Numbered from the stretch's first letter, positions 34,745-44,183 are shown. The stretch: DNA of 64,000 bases from Gemmatimonadetes bacterium T265 (GCA_019973575.1 BPUI01000001.1:1934342-1998341), one strand, 5' to 3'. Notes: generated from the sequence alone by a model not told the origin. A program made the numbers and translations.

Positions 34745-36127
34745 CAACTCCGACGCCCGCGTGCGGTTGCCCTTCGCCACCGCGAGCGCCCGCTCGATCA
34801 ACACCGCCTCCGCCCGCGTCACGTCGAGCGAGTGCAGTACCACGCGCATCGGGTCGTCGGCGCCGCCGTCCGGCCCGGCCGCGCCGTTCGACGCCGCGAG
34901 CGCGGCCAGCGCCGCGCCCCGCGCCCCGGGCCCGGTCGCGCCGATCCCCGCCCCCGCGAGCCCGAACCGCCCCGGCTCCAACGCGTGCGGCAGCAACGTC
35001 GCCTCGGGCGACAGGATCACCGCGCGCTCGATCACGTGCTGCAACTCGCGCACGTTCCCCGGCCATGCGTACCGCTGCAGCGCGGCCATCGTCTCCGGCG
35101 CGATCCCGTCGAACCGCTTCCCCATCTCGTCCGCCGTCCGCACCGCGAACCGCGTCGCCAGCAGCGGCACGTCCTCCGGCCGCTCCCGCAAGGGCGGGAT
35201 CGACAGCGGGATCACGCTCAGCCGGTAGTACAGGTCCTGCCGGAACGTCCCCGCCGCCGCCTCCGCGGCGAGGTCGCGGTTGGTCGTCGCGATGATCCGC
35301 ACGTCGACCTTCACGGGCTGCGTGCCGCCCACCCGCTCGAACTCCTGTTCCTGCAACACCCGCAGCAGCTTCGCCTGCAGGTCGAGCCGCATCTCGCTCA
35401 CCTCGTCCAGCAGCAGCGTCCCGCGGTGGGCGCGCTCGAACGCGCCCTCCACCCGCCGGATCGCCCCCGTGAACGCGCCCTTCTCGTGCCCGAACAGCGC
35501 GCTCTCGATCAGCCCTTCCGGCAGCGCCGCGCAGTTGAGCTGGATGAACGGCCGGTCGCGCCGCTCGCTCTGGTCGTGCACCGCCCGCGCGAACAGCTCC
35601 TTCCCCGTCCCACTCTCGCCCTGCAGTAACACGGTCGCGCGCGTCGGCGCCGCGGTCTTCACCGTCTGCAACAGCCGCCGCATCGCCGGCGAGTCGCCGA
35701 CGATCTGCCGCTCGCTCCGGATCGCGCTCACCTCACGCCGCAGCGCCTCGTTCTCGCGCTTGAGCCGCACGTACTCCAGCGCTTGGTCCACCGCCAGCTC
35801 GAGCTGCTGCGGCCGCACGGGCTTCGTGATGTAGTCGACCGCCCCGGCCTTGATCGCCGTGACCGCGTGCTCGATCGACGCGTGCCCGGTCAGCATGATG
35901 ACCGGAACGTCGTGCCCCTCGCGCTGCAACATCGTCAGGAACTCGAGCCCCGTGATCCCCGGCATCCGGTAATCCGAGATCACCAGGTCGATCGCCGACC
36001 GCTCCAGCACGTGCAGCGCCTCGGCCACGTGGCGCGCGCCCACGGGCTCGTGCCCCGCGCGCCGCAGCGTGTCGTCGAGGATCAGGCCGACGGACGCGTC
36101 GTCGTCGACCCAGAGGATGGTTGCCAT
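34682..36127 (-). CDS. Sigma-54-dependent NtrC-family response regulator, flagellar type
   Basis: 481 residues: a receiver domain with phospho-acceptor Asp52 ([10 protein letters not shown]), an AAA+ domain with Walker A GESGTGKE and the sigma-54 contact loop GAFTGA, and a C-terminal Fis-type helix-turn-helix ([18 protein letters not shown]). Such proteins (FlrC/FlgR/FlbD) activate middle and late flagellar genes. It sits beside flgL but is transcribed away from it. Start ATG 36127 fits the receiver fold. No partner kinase is adjacent; the sensor-less kinase at 44184 is a candidate. Confidence 0.92.
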   Translation of the reverse strand: MATILWVDDDASVGLILDDTLRRAGHEPVGARHVAEALHVLERSAIDLVISDYRMPGITGLEFLTMLQREGHDVPVIMLTGHASIEHAVTAIKAGAVDYITKPVRPQQLELAVDQALEYVRLKRENEALRREVSAIRSERQIVGDSPAMRRLLQTVKTAAPTRATVLLQGESGTGKELFARAVHDQSERRDRPFIQLNCAALPEGLIESALFGHEKGAFTGAIRRVEGAFERAHRGTLLLDEVSEMRLDLQAKLLRVLQEQEFERVGGTQPVKVDVRIIATTNRDLAAEAAAGTFRQDLYYRLSVIPLSIPPLRERPEDVPLLATRFAVRTADEMGKRFDGIAPETMAALQRYAWPGNVRELQHVIERAVILSPEATLLPHALEPGRFGLAGAGIGATGPGARGAALAALAASNGAAGPDGGADDPMRVVLHSLDVTRAEAVLIERALAVAKGNRTRASELLGISVRTLRNKLNGPGREAG

Positions 36128-36258
36128 GGGCGGAAGGTATTGCCGGGCCTGTCCGGCCGCACCCGGCCCGGGGCCGTGACCGCCCCGTCCGCTCGGACGT
36201 CCTCCCCGAGTCGTCCGCGCCCGCCGTCCGCCCGTCACGCCCCGCACCGTCCCGCCGC

Positions 36259-37212
36259 ATGCGCGTCACCACCGCCGGTCAGACTCAGGCCATCATCGCC
36301 CGCCTGCTCGACACCTCGTCCAAGCTCGCCGAGGCCCAGGACCAGGTCACGACCGGGCTCAAGGTGAGCAAGATGAGCGACGACCCGACGTCCGCGAGCC
36401 TCGTCGTCCGCGACAGCGCCGCCCTCCGCGGCATCGACCAGTACACGCGCAACGCGACGACCACCGGCACCGCGCTCGCCGCCGAAGACTCCGTGACGCA
36501 GCAGCTGTCGGACCTGCTGAACCGCGCCAAGGAGCTCGGAGTCGGCGCGAACTCGTCCACCGCGAGCGCGAGCGCACGCGCCGCGTCCGCCGCCGAGGTG
36601 CAGCAGCTCCTCGATCAGGCCGTCAGCCTCGGCAACACGAAGGTCGGGAACACCTACCTCTTCGGCGGCACCAACAACGACGGCCGCGAGCCCTTCGACG
36701 CGACGCAGAGCAATTTCGTCCCGACTGACCCGTCGACCACGCCGGGCGGCGCCCCCGTCCCGCGCTACCCCCAAGGCCAGCTCTCGGTCGACGTCGGCGC
36801 GGGCGGCCAGACGGTCACGGGCGCGCACGACGGCACCACGCTCTTCCTCGACACGACCAACGGCGCCCCCAACAGCAGCAAAGGCGTCCTCCCCGCCTTG
36901 CAACAGCTCCAGCAGGCGCTCGCGGGTTCCAACACGTCCGCGATCGCGGGCGCGCTGACCGCCATCGACACCGCGTCCGACACGCTGCAGGTGCACGTCG
37001 GCGAACTCGGCGCGCGCCAGGACCAGGTCGACGCCGTGAAGACCGGCCTCACCGCGCTGCAGACGACCCTCACGCAGCAGAAGTCCGACCTGAGCGAGGT
37101 CGACACCGCGCAGGCCTACACCGAAATGGTCGCCCGCCAGACCGCCTACCAGACCGCCATGCTGGCCTCGTCCAAGGTGATGGGACTCAGCCTTACGGAT
37201 TACCTCAAGTGA
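36259..37212 (+). CDS. flgL: Flagellar hook-filament junction protein FlgL
   Basis: 317 residues, beginning [27 protein letters not shown], with the flagellin-like N-terminal helix and [24 protein letters not shown]. The middle domain is variable, and the C-terminal helix ([34 protein letters not shown]) is typical. It directly precedes fliW, overlapping it as GTGA. FlgK is not in the window. Confidence 0.93.
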   Translation: MRVTTAGQTQAIIARLLDTSSKLAEAQDQVTTGLKVSKMSDDPTSASLVVRDSAALRGIDQYTRNATTTGTALAAEDSVTQQLSDLLNRAKELGVGANSSTASASARAASAAEVQQLLDQAVSLGNTKVGNTYLFGGTNNDGREPFDATQSNFVPTDPSTTPGGAPVPRYPQGQLSVDVGAGGQTVTGAHDGTTLFLDTTNGAPNSSKGVLPALQQLQQALAGSNTSAIAGALTAIDTASDTLQVHVGELGARQDQVDAVKTGLTALQTTLTQQKSDLSEVDTAQAYTEMVARQTAYQTAMLASSKVMGLSLTDYLK

Positions 37213-37673
37213 TCATGTCCACCCTGGCGCCGCCCGCCCCCGCCGAGATCGTCACCTCCGACCTGCTCGGCCCGATTGCGGCCGCCCCGGCGGCGTGGTT
37301 CACGTTCCCCGCCGGCCTCTACGGGTTCGAGTCCTGCCGCAGCTTCGTGCTCGTCCCGGCCGGCCGCCCCGCCCTCCACTGGCTCCAGTCGGTCGAGGAA
37401 TCGGGCCTCGTATTCCTCCTCGCGGAGCCCGGGCACTTCTTCCCGGACGACGAGTTGGACGTGCCCGCACCCGACCTCGACGCGCTCGCCGGCGCGGGCG
37501 CCGCGGCCGACGACTTCGCCGCCTTCGCGATCGTCACCCTCGGCGAGCGGCGCGGCGACGCGACCATCAACCTGCAAGCCCCGCTCGTCCTGCACGTCCC
37601 CTCGCGCGCCGGCCGACAGATCGTCCGCGACGACGGCCGCGCCCGCGTGCGCGTCCCCCTCGCGATCGGCTGA
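37209..37673 (+). CDS. fliW: Flagellar assembly factor FliW
   Basis: The 154-residue protein binds both flagellin and CsrA, coupling flagellin translation to secretion. Signature WFTFPAGLYGFESCRSF near residues 30-46 and the C-terminal beta stretch (GDATINLQAPLVLHVPSRAGRQ) are clear. The GTG at 37209 overlaps the flgL stop; ATG at 37215 is equally likely. CsrA, its usual partner and often the next gene, is absent here; flagellin follows directly. Confidence 0.93.
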   Translation: MIMSTLAPPAPAEIVTSDLLGPIAAAPAAWFTFPAGLYGFESCRSFVLVPAGRPALHWLQSVEESGLVFLLAEPGHFFPDDELDVPAPDLDALAGAGAAADDFAAFAIVTLGERRGDATINLQAPLVLHVPSRAGRQIVRDDGRARVRVPLAIG

Positions 37674-37716
37674 CGCGGCCCGACGGCCGCACGGGACGAC
37701 TCGCGGGCGCTGCTGC

Positions 37717-37743
37717 TCAAGTTCTCGCCCCGCCGGCCGACAC
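37717..37743 (+). promoter_or_regulatory. Sigma-28 promoter of fliC
   Basis: TCAAGTTC, 11 bases, then GCCGACAC, against the flagellar sigma-28 consensus TAAAGTTT-N11-GCCGATAA (6 of 8 matches in each half with exact spacing). It lies about 80 bases before the fliC ATG. The element at 42955-42981 has the same layout. Confidence 0.75.
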
Positions 37744-37823
37744 CCGTTCCTGCGAGGCCACACCGGCCGCCGCGCCACCCGGAGCACGGACGCTCCGTCC
37801 ACCACGTCAGGGAGTGACGACCG

Positions 37824-39065
37824 ATGAAGATCCAGACCAACACCTCGGCCATGTTCGCGCTCAACTACATGAGCGTGAACGAGAAGAACAGCCAGAAGTC
37901 GATCCAGCGCCTCTCGTCGGGCTTCCGGATCAACCAGGCGGGCGACGACGCCGCGGGCCTCGCGATCGCCAACAAGCTCCGCTCCGACTCGAAGGGCCTC
38001 GGCCAGGCCCAGAAGAACGTCGCCCAGGCCTCGTCGATGCTGCAGGTGATGGACGGCGCGACGCAGACGGTCTCGTCGATCCTCGACCGCATGAAGGAGC
38101 TCGCGACGCAGGCCAACTCGGCCAACATCGGCAACCAGTCGGGCCAGCTGCAGAAGGAGTTCACGCAGCTCAGCAGCGAAATCGACCGCATCGCGGCGAC
38201 GACCAACTACCAGGGCACGAAGCTGCTCGACGGCACCTTCGGCGCCGGCGTCGACATGACGTCGAGCTCGACCAGCGCCGCGTACAAGACCGGCGGCGCG
38301 CTCGCCGGCGCGCTCTCGCTTCCGGGCGGCGTCAGCAGCATGCCCGCCGGCGCGGCCGGCATCAAGATCTCCTACGCGGCCGGTACCGCGGCGGTCACGA
38401 CCGGTACCCCCGCCGCCGCCACCAACGGCACGATTACGTTCCAGTACGTCGACGCGACCGGCGCCAACCTAACCGGCACGGGCAACAGCACGACCGCGAC
38501 GGTCACCGCCGCTGCGAGCGGCAGCACGCTCGGGGCCGCCCAGACCGTCACGTCGGCCGACGGCAAGATCTCGCTCGCGCTGCCGTCGACCTTCGATTTC
38601 ACGACGACCACCGTCCTCGGCTCGAGCGGAACCCCGACGACGGTTGGCTTCCAGAAGACCGGCTCGTTCCAGGTCAGCTCCAGCGGCAGCTACGCTTTCG
38701 GCGGCAACGACCAGATCCAGGTCAACGCGGTCGACGTCAGCTCCAAGGGACTCGGCCTCTCGGGCCTCGACCTCACGACCCAGACCGGCGCCGCCGCGGC
38801 GCTCACGGCGCTCGACACGGCGGTCAACACGGTCAGCACCTCGCTCGGCAGCATCGGCGCCGCGGAGAGCCGGCTCGACTTCGCCTCGACCAACGTCGCC
38901 ACGGCGCTGCAGAACACGCAGGCGGCCGAGTCGACGATCCGCGACACGGACATGGCGGCGGAAATGACCAACTACACGAAGAACAACATCCTGCAGCAGG
39001 CCGCGCAGAGCATGCTCTCGCAGGCCAACCAGAACACGCAGGGCATCCTGAAGCTCCTGCAGTAG
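37824..39065 (+). CDS. fliC: Flagellin
   Basis: 413 residues. The conserved N-terminal D0/D1 region (MKIQTNTSAMFALNYMSVNEK; SIQRLSSGFRINQAGDDAAGLAIANKL) and C-terminal region (NTQAAESTIRDTDMAAEMTNYTKNNILQQA) frame a Thr/Ala/Gly-rich variable middle (about 150-300). A GGGAG ribosome site lies 10 bases before the ATG. A sigma-28 promoter lies upstream and a terminator follows, so it is a single-gene late transcript. FliW upstream suggests CsrA/FliW translational control. Confidence 0.96.
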   Translation: MKIQTNTSAMFALNYMSVNEKNSQKSIQRLSSGFRINQAGDDAAGLAIANKLRSDSKGLGQAQKNVAQASSMLQVMDGATQTVSSILDRMKELATQANSANIGNQSGQLQKEFTQLSSEIDRIAATTNYQGTKLLDGTFGAGVDMTSSSTSAAYKTGGALAGALSLPGGVSSMPAGAAGIKISYAAGTAAVTTGTPAAATNGTITFQYVDATGANLTGTGNSTTATVTAAASGSTLGAAQTVTSADGKISLALPSTFDFTTTTVLGSSGTPTTVGFQKTGSFQVSSSGSYAFGGNDQIQVNAVDVSSKGLGLSGLDLTTQTGAAAALTALDTAVNTVSTSLGSIGAAESRLDFASTNVATALQNTQAAESTIRDTDMAAEMTNYTKNNILQQAAQSMLSQANQNTQGILKLLQ

Positions 39066-39072
39066 TTCACGT

Positions 39073-39102
39073 GCCCGCGCCGGAATCCCCTACGGCGCGG
39101 GC
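39073..39102 (+). terminator. Terminator hairpin after fliC
   Basis: A perfect 10-bp stem (GCCCGCGCCG and its complement) closes a 10-base loop, 7 bases past the flagellin stop; flanking CAC/GTG can extend it. No clear T-run. Confidence 0.6.
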
Positions 39103-39264
39103 AGCGTGACCCCCGACGGCGAGCGATCGCCCGGCGGCTCCGAAGTCGCCTGACGCCCCGCGCTCCGGGGGTCGCGCTCCACGCGATCCTCGGCGCGCGA
39201 CGTCGTACGCGGTACCCCCCAAGACGCTGGTCCGTCCTCCCCGCGGCGCTCGCCGCTCCCACCC

Positions 39265-40749
39265 ATGACCATCTCCATTTCCGGTTCGTCGTCCGCGACG
39301 GCCGCGTCGTCCGCGACAACGACCGCGACCACGGCCGCCGCCAGCACGTTGGTGGCCGGCGGGAGCGCGGCCTCGATCACCGGCATCTCCAGCGGCATCG
39401 ACTGGCAGTCGCTCGTCAACTCCATCATCGCCGCGGACAAGGTGCCCGCGACCGCGTGGCAGAAACAGATCGACGCCAACACGGCGCGGAAGACGGCGCT
39501 CGACACGCTCGGTCAGAACCTGACCTCGCTCCAGACCGCGAGTGACGCCCTGAAGTACGGGGCGGGGTTCAACACCTACAGCGTCACAGCGACGGGCACG
39601 GCGAGCGACGGTTCTGCGCGGAACGTGCTCGCGGCGACCGCGGACAACACGGCCAGCGCGGGCACGTACGCCGTCACCGTGCAGCGGCTCGCCCAGGCGC
39701 AGAAGACGATCGGGACCATCGGACAGGCGAGTACGAGCGCGGCGCTCGGCGTCAGCGGCGGCCTGACCTTCACGTCGCCGGGCGGACAGCCGGTCACCGT
39801 CAACGTCGCCAGCACCGACTCCCTCTCGGCCCTGCGCGCCAACATCAACGCGGTGCAGGGGGAGACGGGCGTGCAGGCGTCCATCGTCAGCGGGAACGCG
39901 GACGGGAGCGACGCGCACCTCGTCCTCACGGCGGCGAAGACGGGGAGCGCCGGCGGCTTCACGGTGGCCGACGCCTCGGGCACCACGCCGTCGCTGACCG
40001 CCGCGCTCGGCCTCGGCGCACCGGCGGTCGCCGCGCAGGACGCGCAGTTCACCGTCGACGGCGTCACCGTCACGCGCGCGTCCAACACCGTCGCCGACGC
40101 GATCGGCGGCGTCACGCTCTCGCTCGCGGCGGTCGGTAGCAGCTCCGTCACCCTCAACCGGCAGCCCGACCAGGCGCAGGCCGCCGTCCAGATCTTCGTC
40201 GACAGCTACAATAAGATTCAGCAGTTCATCCAGCAGCAGAACACGATCCAGTCTGACGGCACGTTCCCGCCGCTCCACAACGACCCCACGCTCCGCGACG
40301 CGCAGTCCCAGCTCGCGAGCATGATGCTCACGAGCGGATCGGCGTCGAACGGCGTCGCGTCCGACCTCGCCACGCTCGCCTCGGTCGGCGTCTCCCTGCA
40401 AAAGGACGGCACGCTCAAACTCGACGGGACGACGTTCCAGTCGGCGCTCAGTTCACGGCTCAGCGACGTGAGCGCGCTCTTCACCGACCGGATGAGCGCG
40501 TTCTCGACCTACGCCGACAACGCGACCACGCCGTACGTCGGCACGATCAGCACGCGCGAGTCGGTGATCGACGCCCAGAGCACGAGCCTTCAATCGCGCA
40601 TCGACAACCTGAACGAGCGGGAAGACAAGAAGCGGCTCGCGCTCCTCACGCAGTATTCGAAGTTCGAGGCCTCGTTGAGTCAGCTCCAGGCGACCGGGAG
40701 CGCGCTGTCCGCCCAGTTCGCCTCGCTTACGAGCAGCAGCAATAGCTGA
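39265..40749 (+). CDS. fliD: Flagellar filament cap protein FliD
   Basis: 494 residues. After a Ser/Thr/Ala leader, the N-terminal signature SITGISSGIDWQSLVNSIIAADKVP is clear. The middle has repeated beta domains. The C-terminal coiled-coil region (VDAQ… RIDNLNEREDKKRLALLTQYSKFEASLSQLQATGSAL) is standard for FliD. It caps the growing filament and is followed by its likely chaperone region (small helical genes and fliS). No sigma-28 site is evident just upstream. Confidence 0.94.
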   Translation: MTISISGSSSATAASSATTTATTAAASTLVAGGSAASITGISSGIDWQSLVNSIIAADKVPATAWQKQIDANTARKTALDTLGQNLTSLQTASDALKYGAGFNTYSVTATGTASDGSARNVLAATADNTASAGTYAVTVQRLAQAQKTIGTIGQASTSAALGVSGGLTFTSPGGQPVTVNVASTDSLSALRANINAVQGETGVQASIVSGNADGSDAHLVLTAAKTGSAGGFTVADASGTTPSLTAALGLGAPAVAAQDAQFTVDGVTVTRASNTVADAIGGVTLSLAAVGSSSVTLNRQPDQAQAAVQIFVDSYNKIQQFIQQQNTIQSDGTFPPLHNDPTLRDAQSQLASMMLTSGSASNGVASDLATLASVGVSLQKDGTLKLDGTTFQSALSSRLSDVSALFTDRMSAFSTYADNATTPYVGTISTRESVIDAQSTSLQSRIDNLNEREDKKRLALLTQYSKFEASLSQLQATGSALSAQFASLTSSSNS

Positions 40750-40780
40750 CGTCCTCGCCGCGCGACTACACCCCCGAGTC

Positions 40781-41365
40781 ATGCTCCCTCCCGTCAAACC
40801 CGCCCTCGACCCGCTCGCCCAGCGCGCGGCGATCGACGCGCTCGAGGCGCAGCGCGCGGCGTACCAGCGGTACGCGCGCACCGTCGACGACCAGACGCGC
40901 GCCCTCGGGAGCGGCGACCCCGACGGCGCGGTCACGGCCGCGAACACGGCCGCGCGGGGCTTCGACGAGCTCGACGCCGGGGCGCAGACGCTCCGCCCGC
41001 ATCTCGACCGCGTGCGCGCCGAGGGGTCGCCCGACCAGCGTTTCGACGTGCAGCGCCGGCTCGACACGCTGACGAGCGACGCCCAGCGCGCGCAGACGGC
41101 GATCCAGAACCTCACCGCGCAGCTCGACGCCTGGCGCGTCGCGTACGGGCGCCAGCTCTCGTCGGTCGGCCTAACGCCTGGCAGCGCGGGGACGAGCGCG
41201 GGGGACGGCGGGTCGGCCGTCGGTGGTGTGTCGCGCGGTCCCGACGCCGCCGCGAACAACGGAGTCGGCGCCGACCCGCGCGCGCGCGACGGCCGGGGCT
41301 ACGGACCGCGCGGCCAGGCTGGCGCGGGGCGGCCAGCGCCCGCGCTCCTCAACCGGATCGGCTGA
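40781..41365 (+). CDS. Small helical protein, possible flagellar export chaperone (FlgN/FliT-like)
   Basis: 194 residues; the first ~125 are helical and Ala/Arg/Asp-rich, the last 65 are a disordered Gly/Ala tail. The segment LEAQRAAYQRYARTVDDQTRAL near residue 20 resembles the segment LEARLAVYARYASAVAEEAAAI of the gene at 42397. FliT/FlgN chaperones are small helical proteins encoded near fliD/fliS and are too divergent to name from sequence by eye. Starts 32 bases after fliD. Confidence 0.6.
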   Translation: MLPPVKPALDPLAQRAAIDALEAQRAAYQRYARTVDDQTRALGSGDPDGAVTAANTAARGFDELDAGAQTLRPHLDRVRAEGSPDQRFDVQRRLDTLTSDAQRAQTAIQNLTAQLDAWRVAYGRQLSSVGLTPGSAGTSAGDGGSAVGGVSRGPDAAANNGVGADPRARDGRGYGPRGQAGAGRPAPALLNRIG

Positions 41366-41473
41366 GCCCGGGCCGAGTGTAGCCGCGGCGCAACACTGCC
41401 GATACCACAGGCCAGTCGCGACGCGTCGTCGCTCCCTGCCGCCCCTGATGCCCGCTCCGCCCGGCCGTTTCTG

Positions 41474-41974
41474 ATGAGCTACCCCGCTTACGCCTACGCC
41501 CGCACCGCATCTCAGCGCCCCGCCGCGGCGCCGTCGACCGCCGCCGCCCGACCGCCGGCCGCGCGACCGCAGGCCGCACAGGCTTCGCGCTACCGCGACG
41601 CCGAACTCGCGGGCGCGACGCCCGGGCAACTCGTCGTCATGCTGTTCGACAAGTGCGTGCTTACCGTCCGGCGCGCGCAGGCCGCCCTCGCCGCGGGCGA
41701 CATCCCCGAGCGCACGGCGCAGATCTGTGCGGCCGCGGACATGATTACCGAGCTGCGCAGCTCCCTCGACTTCGAGGCGGCCGGCGACCTGAGTTGCCAA
41801 CTCGACGCGCTCTACGCCTACGCGACCCGCGAGCTGTTTGCGGCCAATCGCCTGCAGGACCCGGCGAAGCTCTCGTCGGTGCTCCACGTCGTGAGCGGGC
41901 TTCGCGACGGGTTCGCAGGGGCAGTCGCGCAGCTCGCCGCCGAAACTACGACGCCGCACCGTCGCTCCGCGTGA
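41474..41974 (+). CDS. fliS: Flagellin export chaperone FliS
   Basis: 166 residues. The FliS core (about 38-160) has the diagnostic ELAGATPGQLVVMLFDKCVLTVRRA and following helices. A Pro/Ala-rich N-terminal extension of about 35 residues is unusual, since family members start almost directly with the Tyr-rich helix; here MSYPAYAYA keeps the Tyr residues but is separated from the core. FliS binds the flagellin C-terminus until export. The next gene overlaps by four bases (GTGA). Confidence 0.9.
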   Translation: MSYPAYAYARTASQRPAAAPSTAAARPPAARPQAAQASRYRDAELAGATPGQLVVMLFDKCVLTVRRAQAALAAGDIPERTAQICAAADMITELRSSLDFEAAGDLSCQLDALYAYATRELFAANRLQDPAKLSSVLHVVSGLRDGFAGAVAQLAAETTTPHRRSA

Positions 41975-42357
41975 TCGTCGGCGTGACTGTCGGCGGTGGC
42001 GCGCCGGCGCTCGCGCGCGAGGCGGCCGCAGTCGTCATACTGCTCGAACGCTTCGGGGGCCTGCTCGCCGACGCGCTCGACGCGGCGGGGCGGGGCGCGG
42101 ACGACGAGTTCGCCGTCGCCGTCGCCGAGCGCGCGCGCGTGACGACCGCGCTCGGCAACCGGCTCGCGAGGCTGGCGATCCTGCGGCAGATCGCGCGGCG
42201 CAACGGCGCCTCGGCGGCGGAGGTCGCGATGGCGTTACGTCCCGTCGACGACGCGCTCCGGCACGCGCAGCTGCTGCACGACCGGATCGCCGACGAGGAC
42301 GAGCGCGTCTTCACGACGCCGTTCGGGGAGCGTCCGGCGCTGACGCTGGTCCGCTGA
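41971..42357 (+). CDS. Small helical protein after fliS, unknown
   Basis: 128 residues from a GTG that overlaps the fliS stop. Predicted almost all helix, Ala/Arg/Asp-rich (LLERFGGLLADALDAAGRGADDEFAVAVAERARV; AILRQIARRNGASAAEVAMAL). It looks like a compact coiled-coil bundle, similar in size to FliT/FlgN-type export chaperones or the FliS partner. I cannot assign a family. Confidence 0.6.
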   Translation: MIVGVTVGGGAPALAREAAAVVILLERFGGLLADALDAAGRGADDEFAVAVAERARVTTALGNRLARLAILRQIARRNGASAAEVAMALRPVDDALRHAQLLHDRIADEDERVFTTPFGERPALTLVR

Positions 42358-42396
42358 TCCCGTGCGGCCACCGGCCGGTGTACGCACGCGCGCCGC

Positions 42397-42951
42397 GTGA
42401 CGGGGCGTCCAGCCGCGCGTCCTCGGGTATGGTTACGCCCCCTCGCGCCCACGATCGTGCCTGACCCAGCCGCCGCGGGTACGGCCGACACCGGCGCACT
42501 GAGTGCCGTTGTCGCTGATCCGGTCGTGTCGCCGGCCGCGGCGTGCTGGCAGGTAGGAGACCTCACGCCTCCCAGCCTGCCCGACCCGGCCGCAGCCCGC
42601 GCGGCTCGGCTGGAGGCGCGGCTCGCCGTCTACGCGCGGTATGCGTCGGCTGTGGCCGAGGAGGCCGCCGCGATCGCCGTCGGCGACGAGGCGCGGCGTG
42701 CCGCGCTCACCTCCGTGCGCGGCACGACCGCCGAACACTACGCCGAGCTGCGTGAGGCTGGCCAGGAGATGGGCGGCGACTTCGCCGACGTTCTGACCGA
42801 CGCGCTACACGAACTCCGGCACCAGGACGCGGTCGACGACGCGCTCGGACGGCGTCTCCGGGCGTTACGCGACGCGACCTCGGTGCGGGACCGGGTCCCG
42901 GCGCTCACCGCAGGAGCCGCACGGGTTCCGCAGCTCGACCTGCGGTTCTGA
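42397..42951 (+). CDS. Small helical protein, possible export chaperone related to the gene at 40781
   Basis: 184 residues from GTG 42397, or about 164 from GTG 42457. The N-terminal 60 residues are Pro/Ala-rich; the rest is helical with RLEARLAVYARYASAVAEEA and HYAELREAGQEMGGDFADVLTDALHELR. It shares a helix pattern with the gene at 40781. It lies just before the flgM sigma-28 promoter, whose -35 half begins four bases after this gene's stop. Confidence 0.55.
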   Translation: MTGRPAARPRVWLRPLAPTIVPDPAAAGTADTGALSAVVADPVVSPAAACWQVGDLTPPSLPDPAAARAARLEARLAVYARYASAVAEEAAAIAVGDEARRAALTSVRGTTAEHYAELREAGQEMGGDFADVLTDALHELRHQDAVDDALGRRLRALRDATSVRDRVPALTAGAARVPQLDLRF

Positions 42952-42954
42952 TCC

Positions 42955-42981
42955 TCAACTTCGGGCCGTCTTCGCCGATAT
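42955..42981 (+). promoter_or_regulatory. Sigma-28 promoter of flgM-cheY operon
   Basis: TCAACTTC, 11 bases, then GCCGATAT: the second half matches the sigma-28 -10 consensus in 7 of 8 bases and the spacing is exact. It lies 22 bases before the flgM ATG, which has a strong AGGAGG ribosome site at 42992-42997. This would let flagellar sigma-28 drive its own anti-sigma factor. Confidence 0.75.
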
Positions 42982-43003
42982 TGGCACGTACAGGAGGAAT
43001 CTC

Positions 43004-43312
43004 ATGTCTATTCGCTCGATCTCGAACCCGTACGGCCCTCAGCGCGTAGCCGCACCCGCCGCCGCGACGCCGGCACCGAAGGACGGGTCGGCCTCCGGGC
43101 CTGCCGCCGGCACCGCGCCGCGGCAGGACTCCGTGTCGATCTCCGCGGCCGGCCGCGCCCTCTCGGGTGGCTCCGCGGCGGCGACGTCGGGAAGCTCGCT
43201 CACGCCGGAACGCGTCGCCGACCTGCGTAAAAAAGTGCTGGAGGGCGCGTATAACTCCACCCACGTCGTGAACGCGGTCGCATCGCGGCTGTTATCGACG
43301 GGCGACGTCTGA
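43004..43312 (+). CDS. flgM: Anti-sigma-28 factor FlgM
   Basis: 102 residues. The disordered N-terminal half includes QDSVSISAAGRAL, a typical FlgM segment; the C-terminal sigma-binding helices are LTPERVADLRKKVLEGAYNSTHVVNAVASRLL. Exported on hook completion to release sigma-28. It heads flgM-cheY and the following chemotaxis genes behind a sigma-28 promoter. The sigma-28 gene itself (fliA) is not in the window. Confidence 0.92.
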   Translation: MSIRSISNPYGPQRVAAPAAATPAPKDGSASGPAAGTAPRQDSVSISAAGRALSGGSAAATSGSSLTPERVADLRKKVLEGAYNSTHVVNAVASRLLSTGDV

Positions 43313-43326
43313 CCCGCAGGCGCGCC

Positions 43327-43701
43327 ATGAAGTTTCTGATCGTGGACGACTCGTCGACGATGCGGCGCATTGTCGTCAACTCCCTCCAGCGCATTGGCTA
43401 CACCGACACGGTCGAGGCGGCCGACGGGCGCGAGGCGCTGGACCGCTTCGACGCGTCGGTGGGTTTCGTGATTACCGACTGGAACATGCCCACGATGACC
43501 GGGACCGAGCTGGCCAAGGCGCTCCGCGACCGCGGCGAGCAGGTGCCGATTCTCATGGTGACCGCGCGCTCCGTGCGCGAGGACATTATCGAGGCGATGG
43601 AGGCCGGGGTGAACAACTACATCGTAAAGCCGTTCACGCCGCAGATCCTGAAGGAGAAAATCGACGCGCTCGTGTCGGTCGCCGCGGGCGCCGGCGCGTG
43701 A
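43327..43701 (+). CDS. cheY: Chemotaxis response regulator CheY
   Basis: A 124-residue single receiver domain: acidic pair DD (7-8), phospho-acceptor Asp51 (FVITDWNMP), Thr in MVTARS, Lys in YIVKPF. The close match to flagellar CheY (NMPTMTGTELAK, AMEAGVNNYIVKPFTP) indicates a motor-binding CheY. The next gene overlaps by four bases. Confidence 0.95.
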   Translation: MKFLIVDDSSTMRRIVVNSLQRIGYTDTVEAADGREALDRFDASVGFVITDWNMPTMTGTELAKALRDRGEQVPILMVTARSVREDIIEAMEAGVNNYIVKPFTPQILKEKIDALVSVAAGAGA

Positions 43702-44156
43702 CGGCCGTGGGCGCCCGGCACGAGCTGCTCTACGACACCGAGACCGCGCTGCGCCTCGTCGACGGCGAGGTGCGCGCGATGACCGGTGACGCGCGGGCCG
43801 TCGACGGCGCCGCCGCGTTCGTGCCCGGCGCCGGCCTCGCGGCCGTGGCGCCCGTTCTCGATCGCGCCAACGCCGAGATCCAGACGGTCCTCGACAGCCT
43901 GCGCGAGAGCCGGGCCGCCCTCGAGGCGCTCGCCTCGGCGACGTTCGAGAAGCCGCAGCACACGAGCGAGAAGCTGCCGGACGCGCTCCAGGTCCGGGAC
44001 ACGACGCGGCGGCAGCTCGCGTACGCGGCGGGCGTGCTCACGGAGATGCAGGAGCACCTGGCCGTCGTCGCCGGGCTGTTCGACCCGGGCGCGTCGACGC
44101 CCGACGCCGACCGGCCGCGGGCCGTCGCGGACTGGTCCTTCCCGGGTACGCGTTAG
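43698..44156 (+). CDS. Helical protein overlapping cheY, possible CheZ-like phosphatase
   Basis: 152 residues, start GTG overlapping the cheY stop. Long amphipathic helices (AEIQTVLDSLRESRAALEAL; LPDALQVRDTTRRQLAYAAGVLTEMQEHL) could form a CheZ-type four-helix hairpin. The Asp-x4-Gln in RDTTRRQ is near, but not identical to, the CheZ DxxxQ catalytic pair, so the assignment rests mainly on position. Stop codon TAG lies in a GTTAGGC word. Confidence 0.45.
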   Translation: MTAVGARHELLYDTETALRLVDGEVRAMTGDARAVDGAAAFVPGAGLAAVAPVLDRANAEIQTVLDSLRESRAALEALASATFEKPQHTSEKLPDALQVRDTTRRQLAYAAGVLTEMQEHLAVVAGLFDPGASTPDADRPRAVADWSFPGTR

Positions 44157-44183
44157 GCGGCCGGCGGGTTCGCGTCGCGACCC

